A DNA stretch of 64,000 bases, from the IMG/VR virus record IMGVR_UViG_3300017987_004587, positions 23,558 through 87,557 of that record; one strand, 5' to 3'. How positions within the stretch are numbered: the stretch's first letter is position 1; each line of letters starts with the position of its first letter. Both the position numbers and the translations under genes were made by a program. Positions 1 through 8,732 of this stretch are shown here, in pieces. The DNA is from a virus. Under the pieces are notes generated by a model, which saw only the letters and a program-made list of their open reading frames with translations, searched no databases and was not told the DNA's origin.

Positions 1-80
1 AGCAAATAAATTTTAGTCTTCACAGATATTTACCAACTAATCCAATTGATTATACAAAATTAGTTAATTATGTACTGATG
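1..80. other. Left-edge intergenic stretch
   Basis: No gene is visible here. Read on the minus strand, bases 49-57 give TTGTATAAT, an extended -10-like box that would transcribe leftwards out of the window. No good -35 box lies 17 bases upstream of it, so the promoter reading is weak. Confidence 0.3.
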
Positions 81-824
81 TTATTTCTTTTTATTTGGTG
101 GGATTTTTGAAACCTCAACTTTACCCTCTTTTAAATTTTTATCAACATAAGTATCAAAATCTTGGCCTAAAATATCTTCAGGTTTTGTTTCTTTCTTTGC
201 GGAAGGATTTTTTTCTTTTGGAGAGAGAGAGGATATGTGTTTGTCAATATGCTTTTTTAAGGTTTTATCTATAACAGCAAGACGCATAAGAGTATTAACA
301 TTTTTAATTTTTAGCATTTCTTTTTTGCGTGTTGCCCAATGCTGATTAAGATCCCAACTTTTAATTAAATCAGCATCATCAACATTAGACATATTTTTCA
401 GTTGTTCAAACTGAATTGAATGATCTTCATCTTCTCGATCTTCAAAGCCAATCTTTGGTTTTTTAGAATCTTTGGTTTTCTTTTGTTTAGACTCATCAAC
501 AGCTTTTGAATCTTCTTCATAAACTATTTGTTCAAATTCTTTTTTCTTCGTTTTTGCTTCAGATTTCTTAACTCCTTCAATTGGACGAGATTCCTCTACT
601 CCTTCATAATCAATACGAGAATCTGCTGATTCAGAAAGATCCTCCATAGCAACAAGCCAACCTCTTTTAATCGCACCAACAAGAGGACTTGGTCGCACAT
701 TCTGTTCAACATTACCAAATTTGACCTTACCTGCATCTTTATCGAAGAATAAAATAGAATCTTTAACTAGATCGCAGGAAAGTTCGCCAAAATGAAAACT
801 CTGCTTTACGATGTACTGTTTCAT
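81..824 (-). CDS. Hypothetical charged protein, probable late/virion-associated
   Basis: A 247-residue protein I do not recognise. The start MKQYIVKQSF is chosen because GAAAGGA lies just upstream and because it sits 45 bases below a copy of the late-promoter motif. The first 60 residues look like a small folded domain ending in GAIKRGWLV. The rest is highly charged, rich in Lys/Glu/Asp and probably partly disordered, with KKKEFEQIVYEEDSK-type helices and a Lys-rich C-terminus. It diverges from the next gene at 971, which carries the same promoter motif facing the other way. I infer a late, perhaps virion-associated, role from the promoter and not from homology. Confidence 0.75.
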   Translation of the reverse strand: MKQYIVKQSFHFGELSCDLVKDSILFFDKDAGKVKFGNVEQNVRPSPLVGAIKRGWLVAMEDLSESADSRIDYEGVEESRPIEGVKKSEAKTKKKEFEQIVYEEDSKAVDESKQKKTKDSKKPKIGFEDREDEDHSIQFEQLKNMSNVDDADLIKSWDLNQHWATRKKEMLKIKNVNTLMRLAVIDKTLKKHIDKHISSLSPKEKNPSAKKETKPEDILGQDFDTYVDKNLKEGKVEVSKIPPNKKK

Positions 825-868
825 GGAAGGTCCTTTCAATCTAAATTTAAATCTAATTAACAAAACGC

Positions 869-881
869 ATTAGTGAACTAT
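869..881 (-). promoter_or_regulatory. Candidate phage late promoter motif
   Basis: On the minus strand this reads ATAGTTCACTAAT, 45 bases upstream of the start at 824. It is one of about ten close copies in the window that keep nearly the same distance to a start codon. Confidence 0.6.
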
Positions 882-907
882 AGACAAAAAAACAAAAACT
901 TGATGAA

Positions 908-920
908 ATAGTTTACTAAT
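908..920 (+). promoter_or_regulatory. Candidate phage late promoter motif, plus strand
   Basis: Reads ATAGTTTACTAAT on the plus strand, 51 bases upstream of the start at 971. It lies back to back with the minus-strand copy at 869-881. The motif thus appears in the right orientation before the only phage-type plus-strand gene, which is strong internal evidence that it is directional. Confidence 0.6.
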
Positions 921-970
921 ATCAAGATTTGAGTGTTAACCAGGAATTGAGTATCTTTCAGGAGACAGTC

Positions 971-1483
971 ATGCCGTTTTACTACAACACTGGGACGGAC
1001 AATTTTTCAGGTTTAACTGTGGGGTCAGTCTTTGTTAAGGACCTTGGCGAGCGTACGCATAAGGTTCATGGCCCACAAAGAATGACGCCCAATCCAAACT
1101 TTGGGTCAAAAAGTGCTACTTTGATGGCAACCCTAACTGCCCCAGCAGGCTACACTTATTCAATTGGGGCCGACGGATTTATCCGCCTCACAAGGGATGC
1201 TGACGGCTTTCTAATGAGTTATTACTCAATTACACCGATGGATGTAGCCAACGGGTATATTGCTTATAAAAAGCCGGTGCTGGGCTGGGATGCCACAGCA
1301 AACAGATGGGTAATGTTGTGGCAACCAACGAATATCGGACAAAATAGATACTTTCCTCACCCGCAGACTGGAAATGTTCCAGTAGTTGTTTGGGTTGACC
1401 CTACTGGAGACCAGATCAGAAGTCATAATACAGGACAAATACATGACTTCATCGCTCGCGGCATACTCGTACTAACCGTTTAA
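971..1483 (+). CDS. Hypothetical virion-type protein
   Basis: A 170-residue protein, MPFYYNTGTDNF onwards. An upstream TTG could add 14 residues, but AGGAGA five bases before this ATG decides the start. It is the only plus-strand gene in the window apart from the transposon's tnpB. It is rich in Gly, Thr, Asn and aromatic residues, with no transmembrane segment or long helix, which fits a mostly beta, decoration- or fibre-like structural protein. Its base composition is more balanced than the AT-rich neighbours and resembles the capsid genes at 45.3-46.8 kb, as expected of a highly expressed late gene. A strong terminator follows directly. The family is not recognised. Confidence 0.8.
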   Translation: MPFYYNTGTDNFSGLTVGSVFVKDLGERTHKVHGPQRMTPNPNFGSKSATLMATLTAPAGYTYSIGADGFIRLTRDADGFLMSYYSITPMDVANGYIAYKKPVLGWDATANRWVMLWQPTNIGQNRYFPHPQTGNVPVVVWVDPTGDQIRSHNTGQIHDFIARGILVLTV

Positions 1484-1484
1484 C

Positions 1485-1523
1485 AAAAAATAAGCCCATG
1501 ATTAAATCATGGGCTTATTTTTT
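1485..1523. terminator. Bidirectional rho-independent terminator
   Basis: A perfect hairpin: AAAAAATAAGCCCATGAT pairs with its complement around a three-base loop. The A-run on one side and the T-run on the other make it work in both directions. It ends the plus-strand gene at 1483 and the long minus-strand glycan operon whose last gene stops at 1528. Confidence 0.92.
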
Positions 1524-1527
1524 CTAA

Positions 1528-1752
1528 TTAGCTCCAAACATCAAGCCGCTTTTTAGCCAAAGTCAGAAGATGATCAGCCTTTTTCATTCTCTCAATAGAA
1601 ATTTCTCTCTGTTCTTCGTTTAAATCCTGCGCTAAATGCGATTCAAGAGATAGAAAAGAAACCGCACTAGCAATGAACAAAATAAGATCCCCTAGCCCCA
1701 TAAATTCAATTTCTTCCTCAGTTGTTTCAAAAACAATTGGGCGTTCTTCCAT
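1528..1752 (-). CDS. Small hypothetical helical protein
   Basis: A 74-residue protein, MEERPIVFETTEEEIEFM onwards, started where GAAAGGA lies eight bases upstream; the longer upstream reading frame lacks a site. It is an acidic alpha-helical protein with a central hydrophobic stretch (LGDLILFIASAVSFLSL) that could be one membrane segment or a buried helix. It is the last gene of the glycan operon and overlaps no neighbour. Function unknown. Confidence 0.7.
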   Translation of the reverse strand: MEERPIVFETTEEEIEFMGLGDLILFIASAVSFLSLESHLAQDLNEEQREISIERMKKADHLLTLAKKRLDVWS

Positions 1753-1763
1753 TTGAATTCCTT

Positions 1764-2528
1764 TCAAATTTGGGACGTAGACCAAGACCATGTTTTTACA
1801 TAGTCTTTCAATTGCTCAGCAGACATTCGACGAATTTTATAATACTCCTGCTCGTTTAACTTTGAAAGATTATTCTCAACGCTATTATAATGGCGAGGAT
1901 GAGACAAATGATATAAATGTCCAGAAGTCCTTATAATTTTAAAACCTAATTTTTTAAAACGTATCAAACGTTCATTATCTTCATAACCCCAAGATCTAAA
2001 ATTCTCATTCTCCATCCCGCCTTGGTAAAAAGCCTTTTTGCTCCAAAAAAAGGCTCCTCCAACAGCACGTGGATTAGTACAATGACATTGACCATCCCTA
2101 ATTGAATTTAAACTAAGTTCCGCTCGAATCGTAGGATGAAACTTTTCAGGAACATCTAAGCATCTGCCAGCATAAGGTAAAACACCTGAAGACTGTCCTG
2201 ACACAAGAGAACCTACTGCTTCTGTATACTGACGAAGAGGAAGTAAAATATCAGCATCATAATTAACGATAATGGGAGTCTGTGAAAGTTTTGCCAAATT
2301 ATTTAAAATTCTAGTACGATGAAACCATTTATTTTCAGAAGGGAAGTGATAAACTTTACAATTCTTACCAAAATCTTCTAAGGTAAATATTGGAGATTCT
2401 TCTCCAATTAAAATATTAGTCTTAAAATATTTCTGAAGATAGTCTACAACAAGATCTAAACAAGATCTTCGCTTTGGCGAATCAACACGAATTGGAATAG
2501 TAAACGTTGTATTACTTAAATCAATCAT
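1764..2528 (-). CDS. Glycosyltransferase, galactosyltransferase/chondroitin-polymerase type
   Basis: A 254-residue GT-A fold glycosyltransferase. NYDADILLP near residue 90 carries the DxD-type metal and nucleotide-sugar site. The stretch VGGAFFWSKKAFYQGGMEN...WGYEDNERLIRF (about 160-190) is the Glyco_transf_7C signature of beta-1,4-galactosyltransferases and chondroitin polymerases, followed by LSHPR. It should transfer one sugar from a nucleotide donor in the cytoplasm; donor and acceptor cannot be told. Its start overlaps the stop of the 2-epimerase gene by four bases, so translation is coupled. Confidence 0.85.
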   Translation of the reverse strand: MIDLSNTTFTIPIRVDSPKRRSCLDLVVDYLQKYFKTNILIGEESPIFTLEDFGKNCKVYHFPSENKWFHRTRILNNLAKLSQTPIIVNYDADILLPLRQYTEAVGSLVSGQSSGVLPYAGRCLDVPEKFHPTIRAELSLNSIRDGQCHCTNPRAVGGAFFWSKKAFYQGGMENENFRSWGYEDNERLIRFKKLGFKIIRTSGHLYHLSHPRHYNSVENNLSKLNEQEYYKIRRMSAEQLKDYVKTWSWSTSQI

Positions 2529-3526
2529 TTCGTCTCTAAAAATTTCTCAACAAAAGATAAAATAATCTTTGAAGGGGGCTCCTCAGATAGATAAAATGAC
2601 TGGTCTCTAACTGGAGCCGAAGATAATAACCAAGAAGAATCTGTTATTGAAAATTGACATCTCTTAGCAAAATTAAATACAAAGGTATCTTGCCACTCCG
2701 CCAAAGAACGAAAAACTAAAGTAGACTTTCCAAAAAAAGGAGAGATCTTCTGCAGACTACCAGAATCCGTTAAAACAAAGGAACACCTAGAAAGATAATC
2801 AATCATCTGGGTATAAGAACAAGGCTCCAATTTCTGGATATTACTCGGCAAACTCATTTTTCGAACTAAACTATCAATACGATGGTGCACGAAAAACTTT
2901 ATTGGAATTAAAATACGGCTACAAAATTGAATAATTTTTTCTAGCTGTTTAATATTACAATTCTCTTGACGATGTATTGTCATTACGCCAAACTCTTCAA
3001 AACTAATTTTTGGATCAAGTTTATTCAAATATTCATACTCAAGGTCCCCACAAAAAATACCATTGGATACTTGTTTTAGTGCCCTCTCAGAGGAACAAAA
3101 TTTTAAGGAAGAAACGCTATCAACAAAAAGACGATTAATTTCTTCAGGCACTAAGGAATCTCCACATCTTTCCCCTGCCTCTATATGAGCAACAGGTATA
3201 CCTCTTTTATAAGAAGCGAGTGCGGCACAAAAAGTAGAATTTGTATCACCAAAAGTCATAACAATATTTGGATTCATTAAAGACAAAAAAGTATTGATCT
3301 TTAAAAGACATTCAGATATAAAATTCAATTCAGAATAATTTGTTAAATCTAACGTAAAATCGATCTCTAAACCTAAATCTTTAATAATCTGAGAAGAAAC
3401 ATTCGGAGAAAAATGTTGATAAGTGTCTACAATCTGATGATCGACTCTTAATCTTTTACATAGATCATAAAACGGCTTAATTTTTATATATTGGGGTCGG
3501 GTTCCTATAATACTTAAAATTTTCAT
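2525..3526 (-). CDS. wbpI-like: UDP-GlcNAc-type 2-epimerase, WbpI-like
   Basis: A 333-residue non-hydrolysing UDP-N-acetylglucosamine 2-epimerase (WecB family, slightly short). Visible motifs: GTRPQYIK at the N-terminus, FGDTNST, HIEAGER, PEEINR, HRQEN and TDSGSLQK. The later RSLAEWQDT resembles the R-x-x-TEW segment of WbpI, which epimerises UDP-GlcNAc3NAcA to the manno form, more than the typical WecB sequence. With the WbpA/B/D/E homologues at 19.1-23.4 kb it would complete UDP-ManNAc3NAcA synthesis. The substrate is inferred; plain UDP-ManNAc formation is the alternative. Overlaps both neighbours by four bases. Confidence 0.85.
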   Translation of the reverse strand: MKILSIIGTRPQYIKIKPFYDLCKRLRVDHQIVDTYQHFSPNVSSQIIKDLGLEIDFTLDLTNYSELNFISECLLKINTFLSLMNPNIVMTFGDTNSTFCAALASYKRGIPVAHIEAGERCGDSLVPEEINRLFVDSVSSLKFCSSERALKQVSNGIFCGDLEYEYLNKLDPKISFEEFGVMTIHRQENCNIKQLEKIIQFCSRILIPIKFFVHHRIDSLVRKMSLPSNIQKLEPCSYTQMIDYLSRCSFVLTDSGSLQKISPFFGKSTLVFRSLAEWQDTFVFNFAKRCQFSITDSSWLLSSAPVRDQSFYLSEEPPSKIILSFVEKFLETK

Positions 3527-4638
3527 TTTTCTAAAGCTTTCTTTACAGAATCAACAACATAATTAACTTCAGTATCTGATAACTTTGGATATAAAGGAAG
3601 AGATATTGTAGATGCCCCAATTCGTTCAGTCTCCGGAAAAGCTTCTTCTTTTTGTTGGAATAAATCTCTAAATTTACGCAACAAATGTAAAGGCTCATAA
3701 TTAATAGTAAAGCCTATACCAAAAGATCTAAGATTTTCCATTATCTTCTCTCGCTTATTTGGGTCAACCCAAATTGTTGAAAGATGATAACCGCTCTGAG
3801 AATTTGGATAAATTTTTGGCATTATTGTTGAAAAATGTTTATGATATTCAATATCAATTTCTTTTCGTCTTCTCCAATGTTTTTCAATTTTAGACATCTG
3901 AGGCAAAAGTAAAGCGGCTTGTATATTTGACATGTTATATTTCCACCCTAATTCAACTAAATCCCAATGACTAATTTTATGAGCATATCTTAAAGAAACT
4001 TCCTTATCAATCCCATGCGTGTGTAAAAGTCGGACTTTATCTATTATATCTGAACGATTAGATATAAGAGATCCTCCCTCACCACAAGTTAAACTCTTCG
4101 TTGCATAAAAACTAAAACAAGATGCATCACTCAATTCACCTACCCTGATCCCATCACGTGAGGCTTCTAAAGCATGAGCTGCATCTTCTATGACAATTAA
4201 ATTATAATTATCAGCAATTTTTCGAATTGCTCTCATATCACACATCTGTCCATACAAATGAACAGGCAAAATAGCTTTTGTTTTAGGAGTAATCGCTGCT
4301 TCAATTAAATTTGCATCGAGATTTCCAGTATCTCTTTCAACATCAACCCAAACAGGCTTTGCCCCAATATGTACTAAAATTAGAGAAGTAGCAACAAAGG
4401 TTAAAGGCGTTGTTATAACCTCATCTCCTTCTTTAATACCTGCAGCTAAAAGAGCCAAATGAAGAGCCCCAGTACAATGAGATAGACCAACGCAGTAGTC
4501 TACAGATAAATAATTGGCGAACTCTTGCTCAAATTGTGTAACCAAAGAACCTGTTGTTAAAAATTCCGAATCTAAAGCAGAACAAACAGATTCTTTTTCT
4601 TCTATATCTAAATTGTGTTTAAAAAATTCTACTTTCAA
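3523..4638 (-). CDS. DegT/DnrJ/EryC1/StrS sugar aminotransferase
   Basis: A 371-residue PLP-dependent nucleotide-sugar aminotransferase. The lysine that binds PLP is in SFYATKSLTCGEGG; HCTGALHLAL and VIEDAAHALEA are the other family signatures. It would transfer an amino group from glutamate to a keto-sugar, most likely the product of the adjacent dehydratase (4635-5663), giving an amino-dideoxy sugar. It is one of two such enzymes in the cluster; the other (20545) belongs to the WbpB/D/E set. Overlaps both neighbours by four bases. Confidence 0.9.
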   Translation of the reverse strand: MKVEFFKHNLDIEEKESVCSALDSEFLTTGSLVTQFEQEFANYLSVDYCVGLSHCTGALHLALLAAGIKEGDEVITTPLTFVATSLILVHIGAKPVWVDVERDTGNLDANLIEAAITPKTKAILPVHLYGQMCDMRAIRKIADNYNLIVIEDAAHALEASRDGIRVGELSDASCFSFYATKSLTCGEGGSLISNRSDIIDKVRLLHTHGIDKEVSLRYAHKISHWDLVELGWKYNMSNIQAALLLPQMSKIEKHWRRRKEIDIEYHKHFSTIMPKIYPNSQSGYHLSTIWVDPNKREKIMENLRSFGIGFTINYEPLHLLRKFRDLFQQKEEAFPETERIGASTISLPLYPKLSDTEVNYVVDSVKKALEK

Positions 4639-5663
4639 TGGAGAATTACCTTTCCATCTGGGAGTTTAATAGGAACCTCACGCATCCATCTTAGAGGTTC
4701 CCACCATTCACGGTTTGCCGCATACCATTTAATTGTTTTTTGCAAACCTTCTTTAAATGGAGTCTTTGCCTTCCAGGACCATTGCTTAAAAACTTTTTCA
4801 GTGGAAGCAATATGCCTAGTTACCTGTCCTGGACGATCATAAATGTACTCGATTAAATCTGAAGATTTTTCTAAGGACGATAAAATAAAATTGGCAATAA
4901 AGTTCAAATCATAATCTTTACCTGAACCTGCATTAAAACATTGGCCAAATAAATTTTCACTTGATCTTAGGATAGTATCCAAAATTTCACAATGGTCATG
5001 AACAAAAATCCAATCTCGTGAAGCTGTCCCGTCTCCGTGGATTTTCAAAGGCTCGTTTAAAAGAGCGTTCGTTATGAAACGAGGTATTACTTTTTCCAAA
5101 TGCTGGTTTGGGCCATAATTATTAAAAGGTCTAACAATAATGGCAGGTATATTATAAGTCTTCCAATAAGAATAAACTAATCTATCAGCTCCGGCTTTTG
5201 CACTAGCATATGGGCTCATAGGTAAAAGTGGATGTTCTTCAGTCATCGGATCTTCTACCGCTGTACCGTAAACTTCTGACGTTGAAATATGTATAAACTT
5301 TTTTACTTTTGGATTTTTTAAAATAGCGCTACAAAGCGTTTGTGTTCCTAGAACATCTGTCTCAAAAAAGATACGATTATCAAAGATAGAGCGAGCAACA
5401 TGACTTTCAGCAGCAAAATGAACGATGTAGTCAGAACGATCTACTAATGGGTTAACAATCTCAGGATTACAAATATTTCCATACCAAAACTCAAAACGAT
5501 CAGAATCTAAAAGAGATTTACTAAAATTCTGGAGATTACCTGCATAAGTCAAAAGATCTAGAACTATCAAACGGCATTGAGGATATTTATTAAAAAGAAA
5601 CTTTACAAAATTGCTTCCAATAAATCCTGCCCCACCTGTAATTAAAATAGTAATCTGATCCAT
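4635..5663 (-). CDS. NAD-dependent sugar epimerase/4,6-dehydratase
   Basis: A 342-residue extended SDR enzyme. GGAGFIGSN binds NAD, HFAAESHV is the family signature, and YASAK carries the catalytic Tyr and Lys. RmlB enzymes have STDEVYG in the active site; here it is STSEVYG, as in LegB-like dehydratases and some decarboxylases or epimerases, so plain dTDP-glucose 4,6-dehydratase activity is not assured. The ATG at 5663 (MDQITIL) is chosen over 5675 because GGAGGG lies five bases upstream. It overlaps the preceding stop as TGATG. It probably supplies the 4-keto sugar for the aminotransferase at 3523. Confidence 0.85.
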   Translation of the reverse strand: MDQITILITGGAGFIGSNFVKFLFNKYPQCRLIVLDLLTYAGNLQNFSKSLLDSDRFEFWYGNICNPEIVNPLVDRSDYIVHFAAESHVARSIFDNRIFFETDVLGTQTLCSAILKNPKVKKFIHISTSEVYGTAVEDPMTEEHPLLPMSPYASAKAGADRLVYSYWKTYNIPAIIVRPFNNYGPNQHLEKVIPRFITNALLNEPLKIHGDGTASRDWIFVHDHCEILDTILRSSENLFGQCFNAGSGKDYDLNFIANFILSSLEKSSDLIEYIYDRPGQVTRHIASTEKVFKQWSWKAKTPFKEGLQKTIKWYAANREWWEPLRWMREVPIKLPDGKVILH

Positions 5664-6583
5664 CAGTCCCTCCAAACAGCTATACCAAAACCTGACGCCC
5701 CATAACCATTCCCATTATATAAAAGATATTTTCTAGAATCATGTTTAAAAACACAAGGGAAACAAACTGATTCTGAATCCCAACCATCTGCAGAAATACT
5801 CAAGCCAATAAATTTATCTTTTCGTTGCCAACTTAAACCATCCAAAGACTCGGCATAACCTATTCGAAATGTTTGAGCTTCTTTTGAAGCACGATAAGAG
5901 TACCACATTTTATAGAGATTATCTTCTTTTAGAACACATGGACGGCCTATAGAATACTCAATATTGGAATTGAAATCTATACAAATATGTCCAGACCTTT
6001 CCCACTCAAGCCCATCAGAAGATTCTGCATATTTAATATGATAATAATGTTTAGGCTTATTATGCTCGACTACCCATTTAACTCCAGAACTATACCACAT
6101 TCGAAAATAATTGTCTTCTTGGAGGACCCAACAAGTCCCGGCTAAAAATGGATCAATTTTATTACGACCTAAAATAGGAGATTTGGAGAGGCGAGAAAAG
6201 ATAGATTCATCATTTTGGTTTGCTGCTACACCAAGAAAAGAGTACATTGGAACTGTTTTTCCTAAACTCCAACCAACATAATATAGGTATTTAACGCCAC
6301 CAAAACTTAAAATCTGACAAGGAAAAAGACCGCTATCATCAAAAGTCCCTAAATCTCCTAAACTTAAAACAGGCCTCTGATCAACATCAATAATAACTTG
6401 TTTATTTAGATTAAATTTTAAACGCCCAATTTGAGACCTATTTAAGGCATCTCGAGCAGCAAAATAAATATGGAAAAGATCTGTCCCAATATGCTCAACG
6501 CAGGGCATTGCAGCATGCGAGCAAAGCCAATCCAAATTTGCATCTTTTGGATTAAAAATTAACCCTTTTTTAAGCCATGGCAT
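5663..6583 (-). CDS. Five-bladed beta-propeller glycosidase-like protein
   Basis: A 306-residue protein resembling the GH43/GH32/GH130 beta-propeller superfamily. Repeated blade-like segments appear: MWYSSG, IKYAESSDGLEWER, YKMWYSYR and IGYAESLDGLSWQR, each ending in a (Y)AES(x)DGLxW turn. Such proteins occur in polysaccharide clusters of bacteria, where they are annotated as glycosylases. No signal peptide is visible, so it would act in the cytoplasm. Catalytic acids cannot be assigned with confidence; substrate unknown. It overlaps the methyltransferase start by 14 bases. Confidence 0.7.
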   Translation of the reverse strand: MPWLKKGLIFNPKDANLDWLCSHAAMPCVEHIGTDLFHIYFAARDALNRSQIGRLKFNLNKQVIIDVDQRPVLSLGDLGTFDDSGLFPCQILSFGGVKYLYYVGWSLGKTVPMYSFLGVAANQNDESIFSRLSKSPILGRNKIDPFLAGTCWVLQEDNYFRMWYSSGVKWVVEHNKPKHYYHIKYAESSDGLEWERSGHICIDFNSNIEYSIGRPCVLKEDNLYKMWYSYRASKEAQTFRIGYAESLDGLSWQRKDKFIGLSISADGWDSESVCFPCVFKHDSRKYLLYNGNGYGASGFGIAVWRD

Positions 6584-7307
6584 TTCTTTTTGCCTGAATT
6601 AAAATACTAGTACAAAGTTCTGGATAATGGATTCCCTCTTTAAAAAGACCTGTTATGATCGAATTTGATAAATTCAAAGACTCAATTTGTTTAGTTGCAA
6701 AGGGCTTTAAATAAATCCCCTCAACTGAATTAACATAATAACCACAAGCAGACACTAAAGAATTTAAAGAATTAACTGAAAAAAGGCGCTTATGTCCTAC
6801 AGAAAGATCTGCTTCACTTAAATCAGACAAATTTTTAATAAGCCCGGCATGTAAACCTAAACGCTTATTTAAAGCCTCAAAATTAGGAACAATAATAAAT
6901 AAAGAACCGTCAGGCACTAAATGCTTTCTAAATCTCTTTAATATAACTTCAGGATCTTGTACATGCTCTAAAATAAAACCCATCATAATAACATCAAAAT
7001 AATCACTTGATTCATACTCCTCAAAAAGAGTATGAATTATCTTAGTATCTCCAATGGCTTTCTCTTTAAATTTATCAATTGCTTTTTTTGATCCCTCTAT
7101 AATAACATGTTTAGAAAAATGTTTAGAGAATTTTAAAGAAGAGTCTCCATAACCAATACCTAATTCTAATACTGATAATTCTTCGGGGTTCTTTAACTGT
7201 GTTATAATTCTATCTGTGTACCAGTTTATAACTAATTTGGTTTCATCAGCATAAGGAAATGCTTCATAATTTGTATAGAAAGCATCAAGACTATCAAATA
7301 AAGACAT
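6570..7307 (-). CDS. SAM-dependent methyltransferase
   Basis: A 245-residue class I methyltransferase. VLELGIGYGDSSLKF (about 46-60) is the SAM-binding motif I, and FDVIMMGFILEHVQDP (about 104) and VPDGSLFIIVPN are motifs II/III. The family methylates many small molecules; in this cluster a sugar or acyl-sugar intermediate is likely. It is preceded by a 27-base gap after the acyltransferase gene and overlaps the propeller gene downstream. Confidence 0.85.
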   Translation of the reverse strand: MSLFDSLDAFYTNYEAFPYADETKLVINWYTDRIITQLKNPEELSVLELGIGYGDSSLKFSKHFSKHVIIEGSKKAIDKFKEKAIGDTKIIHTLFEEYESSDYFDVIMMGFILEHVQDPEVILKRFRKHLVPDGSLFIIVPNFEALNKRLGLHAGLIKNLSDLSEADLSVGHKRLFSVNSLNSLVSACGYYVNSVEGIYLKPFATKQIESLNLSNSIITGLFKEGIHYPELCTSILIQAKRNAMA

Positions 7308-7334
7308 AACAAACCTCTATTTTATTTTTACTAC

Positions 7335-8000
7335 CTAAAGCTTCATAAATCTACTAAATTGTTCTGAATCTAAACGAAAAGGTTTTGTGGGTTCCGTAAC
7401 AAACACTTGTTTATCTGTTGTATCATTTAAAATAACTGTTTGTGAGCCAATAATGCATTCGTTTCCTATTTTTAAAGCATTACGAATGAAAGAATTGCCT
7501 CCTATAAAACAATTATTTCCAATTTTGACATCTCCGCAAACAACAACATGTGACGAGAAAAAACAAAAATTTCCGATCTCAACATCATGGCCAAAATGAC
7601 AACCGCTCCAAATAACTGTGCCGACTCCAATCTGCATAAAAGGTTGTAAATTATTATCTTCTAGAATAAAAGAATTTTCTCCAATTTGAGTATCTCCCCA
7701 ATGAGTTGCTTTTGAACTCAGATATTTTGCAAACTTATATCCTTTTTCCTTTGCTTCAAGATATTTTGATTCACGTATAGAATTCAACTTTGAATAACCA
7801 ATCGCTACAAACATCTCAAAAGATGAAGGTGGGGCATACCTCTCAATTTCGTCGAAAGGGATAACAGGTAGACCACAAAAATGACTTTCTTGTGGTTGGT
7901 CCTCTGTGAAACAAGTAATCGCATAAGAAGAATCTTTGATAAAATAAAAATGAGCTAATTGCGCAAATTTAGAAGTACCAAAAATAATAAGATTAGGCAT
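7335..8000 (-). CDS. NeuD/PglD-like sugar O- or N-acyltransferase
   Basis: A 221-residue protein with an N-terminal Rossmann-like nucleotide-sugar domain (IFGTSKFAQLAHFYF) and a C-terminal left-handed beta-helix of hexapeptide repeats (IGENSFILEDN, IGVGTVIWSG, IGNFCFFSS, IGNNCFIGG, IGNECIIGS). This is the NeuD/PglD arrangement; those enzymes use an acyl-CoA to acetylate an amino or hydroxyl group of a nucleotide sugar. It could acylate the amino sugar made by the genes at 3523-5663, or accept an acyl group from the carrier protein at 8733. The choice is inference. Confidence 0.85.
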   Translation of the reverse strand: MPNLIIFGTSKFAQLAHFYFIKDSSYAITCFTEDQPQESHFCGLPVIPFDEIERYAPPSSFEMFVAIGYSKLNSIRESKYLEAKEKGYKFAKYLSSKATHWGDTQIGENSFILEDNNLQPFMQIGVGTVIWSGCHFGHDVEIGNFCFFSSHVVVCGDVKIGNNCFIGGNSFIRNALKIGNECIIGSQTVILNDTTDKQVFVTEPTKPFRLDSEQFSRFMKL

Positions 8001-8012
8001 TACTATCTCCTT

Positions 8013-8729
8013 CTATAGTCTGAGACCCCCGTCTACCTGCAAAATTCGACCATTAAAAAAAGCATTTTCAATAATAAATATAAAACCTTTAATGATCTCT
8101 TCTTCAGTAGCTAAACGTTTTAAAGGAGTCTGTTTAATCCATTTTTTCTGTAAATCTATAGGCATTTTACTTGTAATGCCTGAATCTACAAATCCTGGAG
8201 CAATCCCAGCAACTCGAATCTTGAAATTGGATAACTCTTTAGCCCATGTTAAAGTTAAGGATTCAACTGCGGCTTTCGAAGCGCTATAAGCAGATTGTCC
8301 GGAGTTTCCTAAGGAAGCGATAGAACTAACATTAATAATTAAACCCTTAACTCGATTCTGGACCATTTTCAGGACAACTTCACGAGTAACATAAAAAAGC
8401 CCATTTAAATTAACATCGAAAACTTCATGCCATTCATCTATTGGGTGAGATATCAAACCTGATTCCGAAAAACCAACTAAAAGATGATCCTGTGTGACTG
8501 CCGCATTATTAATTAGAATGTCAACTGGATCAAGATCTTTTAAAGAATGATAAACATTTATTGCTTGGGAGACATTACACTTAATAAAATTATCAAAGGT
8601 AGCGGAATTATTTTCAACCAAATCTAAAACCGTGATTTGAGCTCCACGTTTCTTTAATTCTATAGCAAGAGATAAACCAATACCCGAAGATCCTCCTGTA
8701 ATCAAAATATGTTTGTTAAGTAGAGCCAT
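8013..8729 (-). CDS. Short-chain dehydrogenase/reductase, FabG-like
   Basis: A 238-residue classical SDR. GGSSGIG near the N-terminus binds the nicotinamide cofactor, INNAAV is the second motif, and the catalytic Ser and Tyr-x-x-x-Lys are in NVSSIASLG and YSASKAAV. FabG-type enzymes reduce a 3-ketoacyl group on acyl carrier protein. The adjacent carrier protein (8733) and acyl ligase (8963) make an ACP-bound substrate likely. Three bases separate it from the carrier gene. Confidence 0.88.
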   Translation of the reverse strand: MALLNKHILITGGSSGIGLSLAIELKKRGAQITVLDLVENNSATFDNFIKCNVSQAINVYHSLKDLDPVDILINNAAVTQDHLLVGFSESGLISHPIDEWHEVFDVNLNGLFYVTREVVLKMVQNRVKGLIINVSSIASLGNSGQSAYSASKAAVESLTLTWAKELSNFKIRVAGIAPGFVDSGITSKMPIDLQKKWIKQTPLKRLATEEEIIKGFIFIIENAFFNGRILQVDGGLRL

Positions 8730-8732
8730 TCA

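Noticed and set aside
4635-5663. Calling this gene rmlB
   Set aside because: The catalytic Asp of STDEVYG is Ser here, and no rmlA, rmlC or rmlD homologue is in the window.
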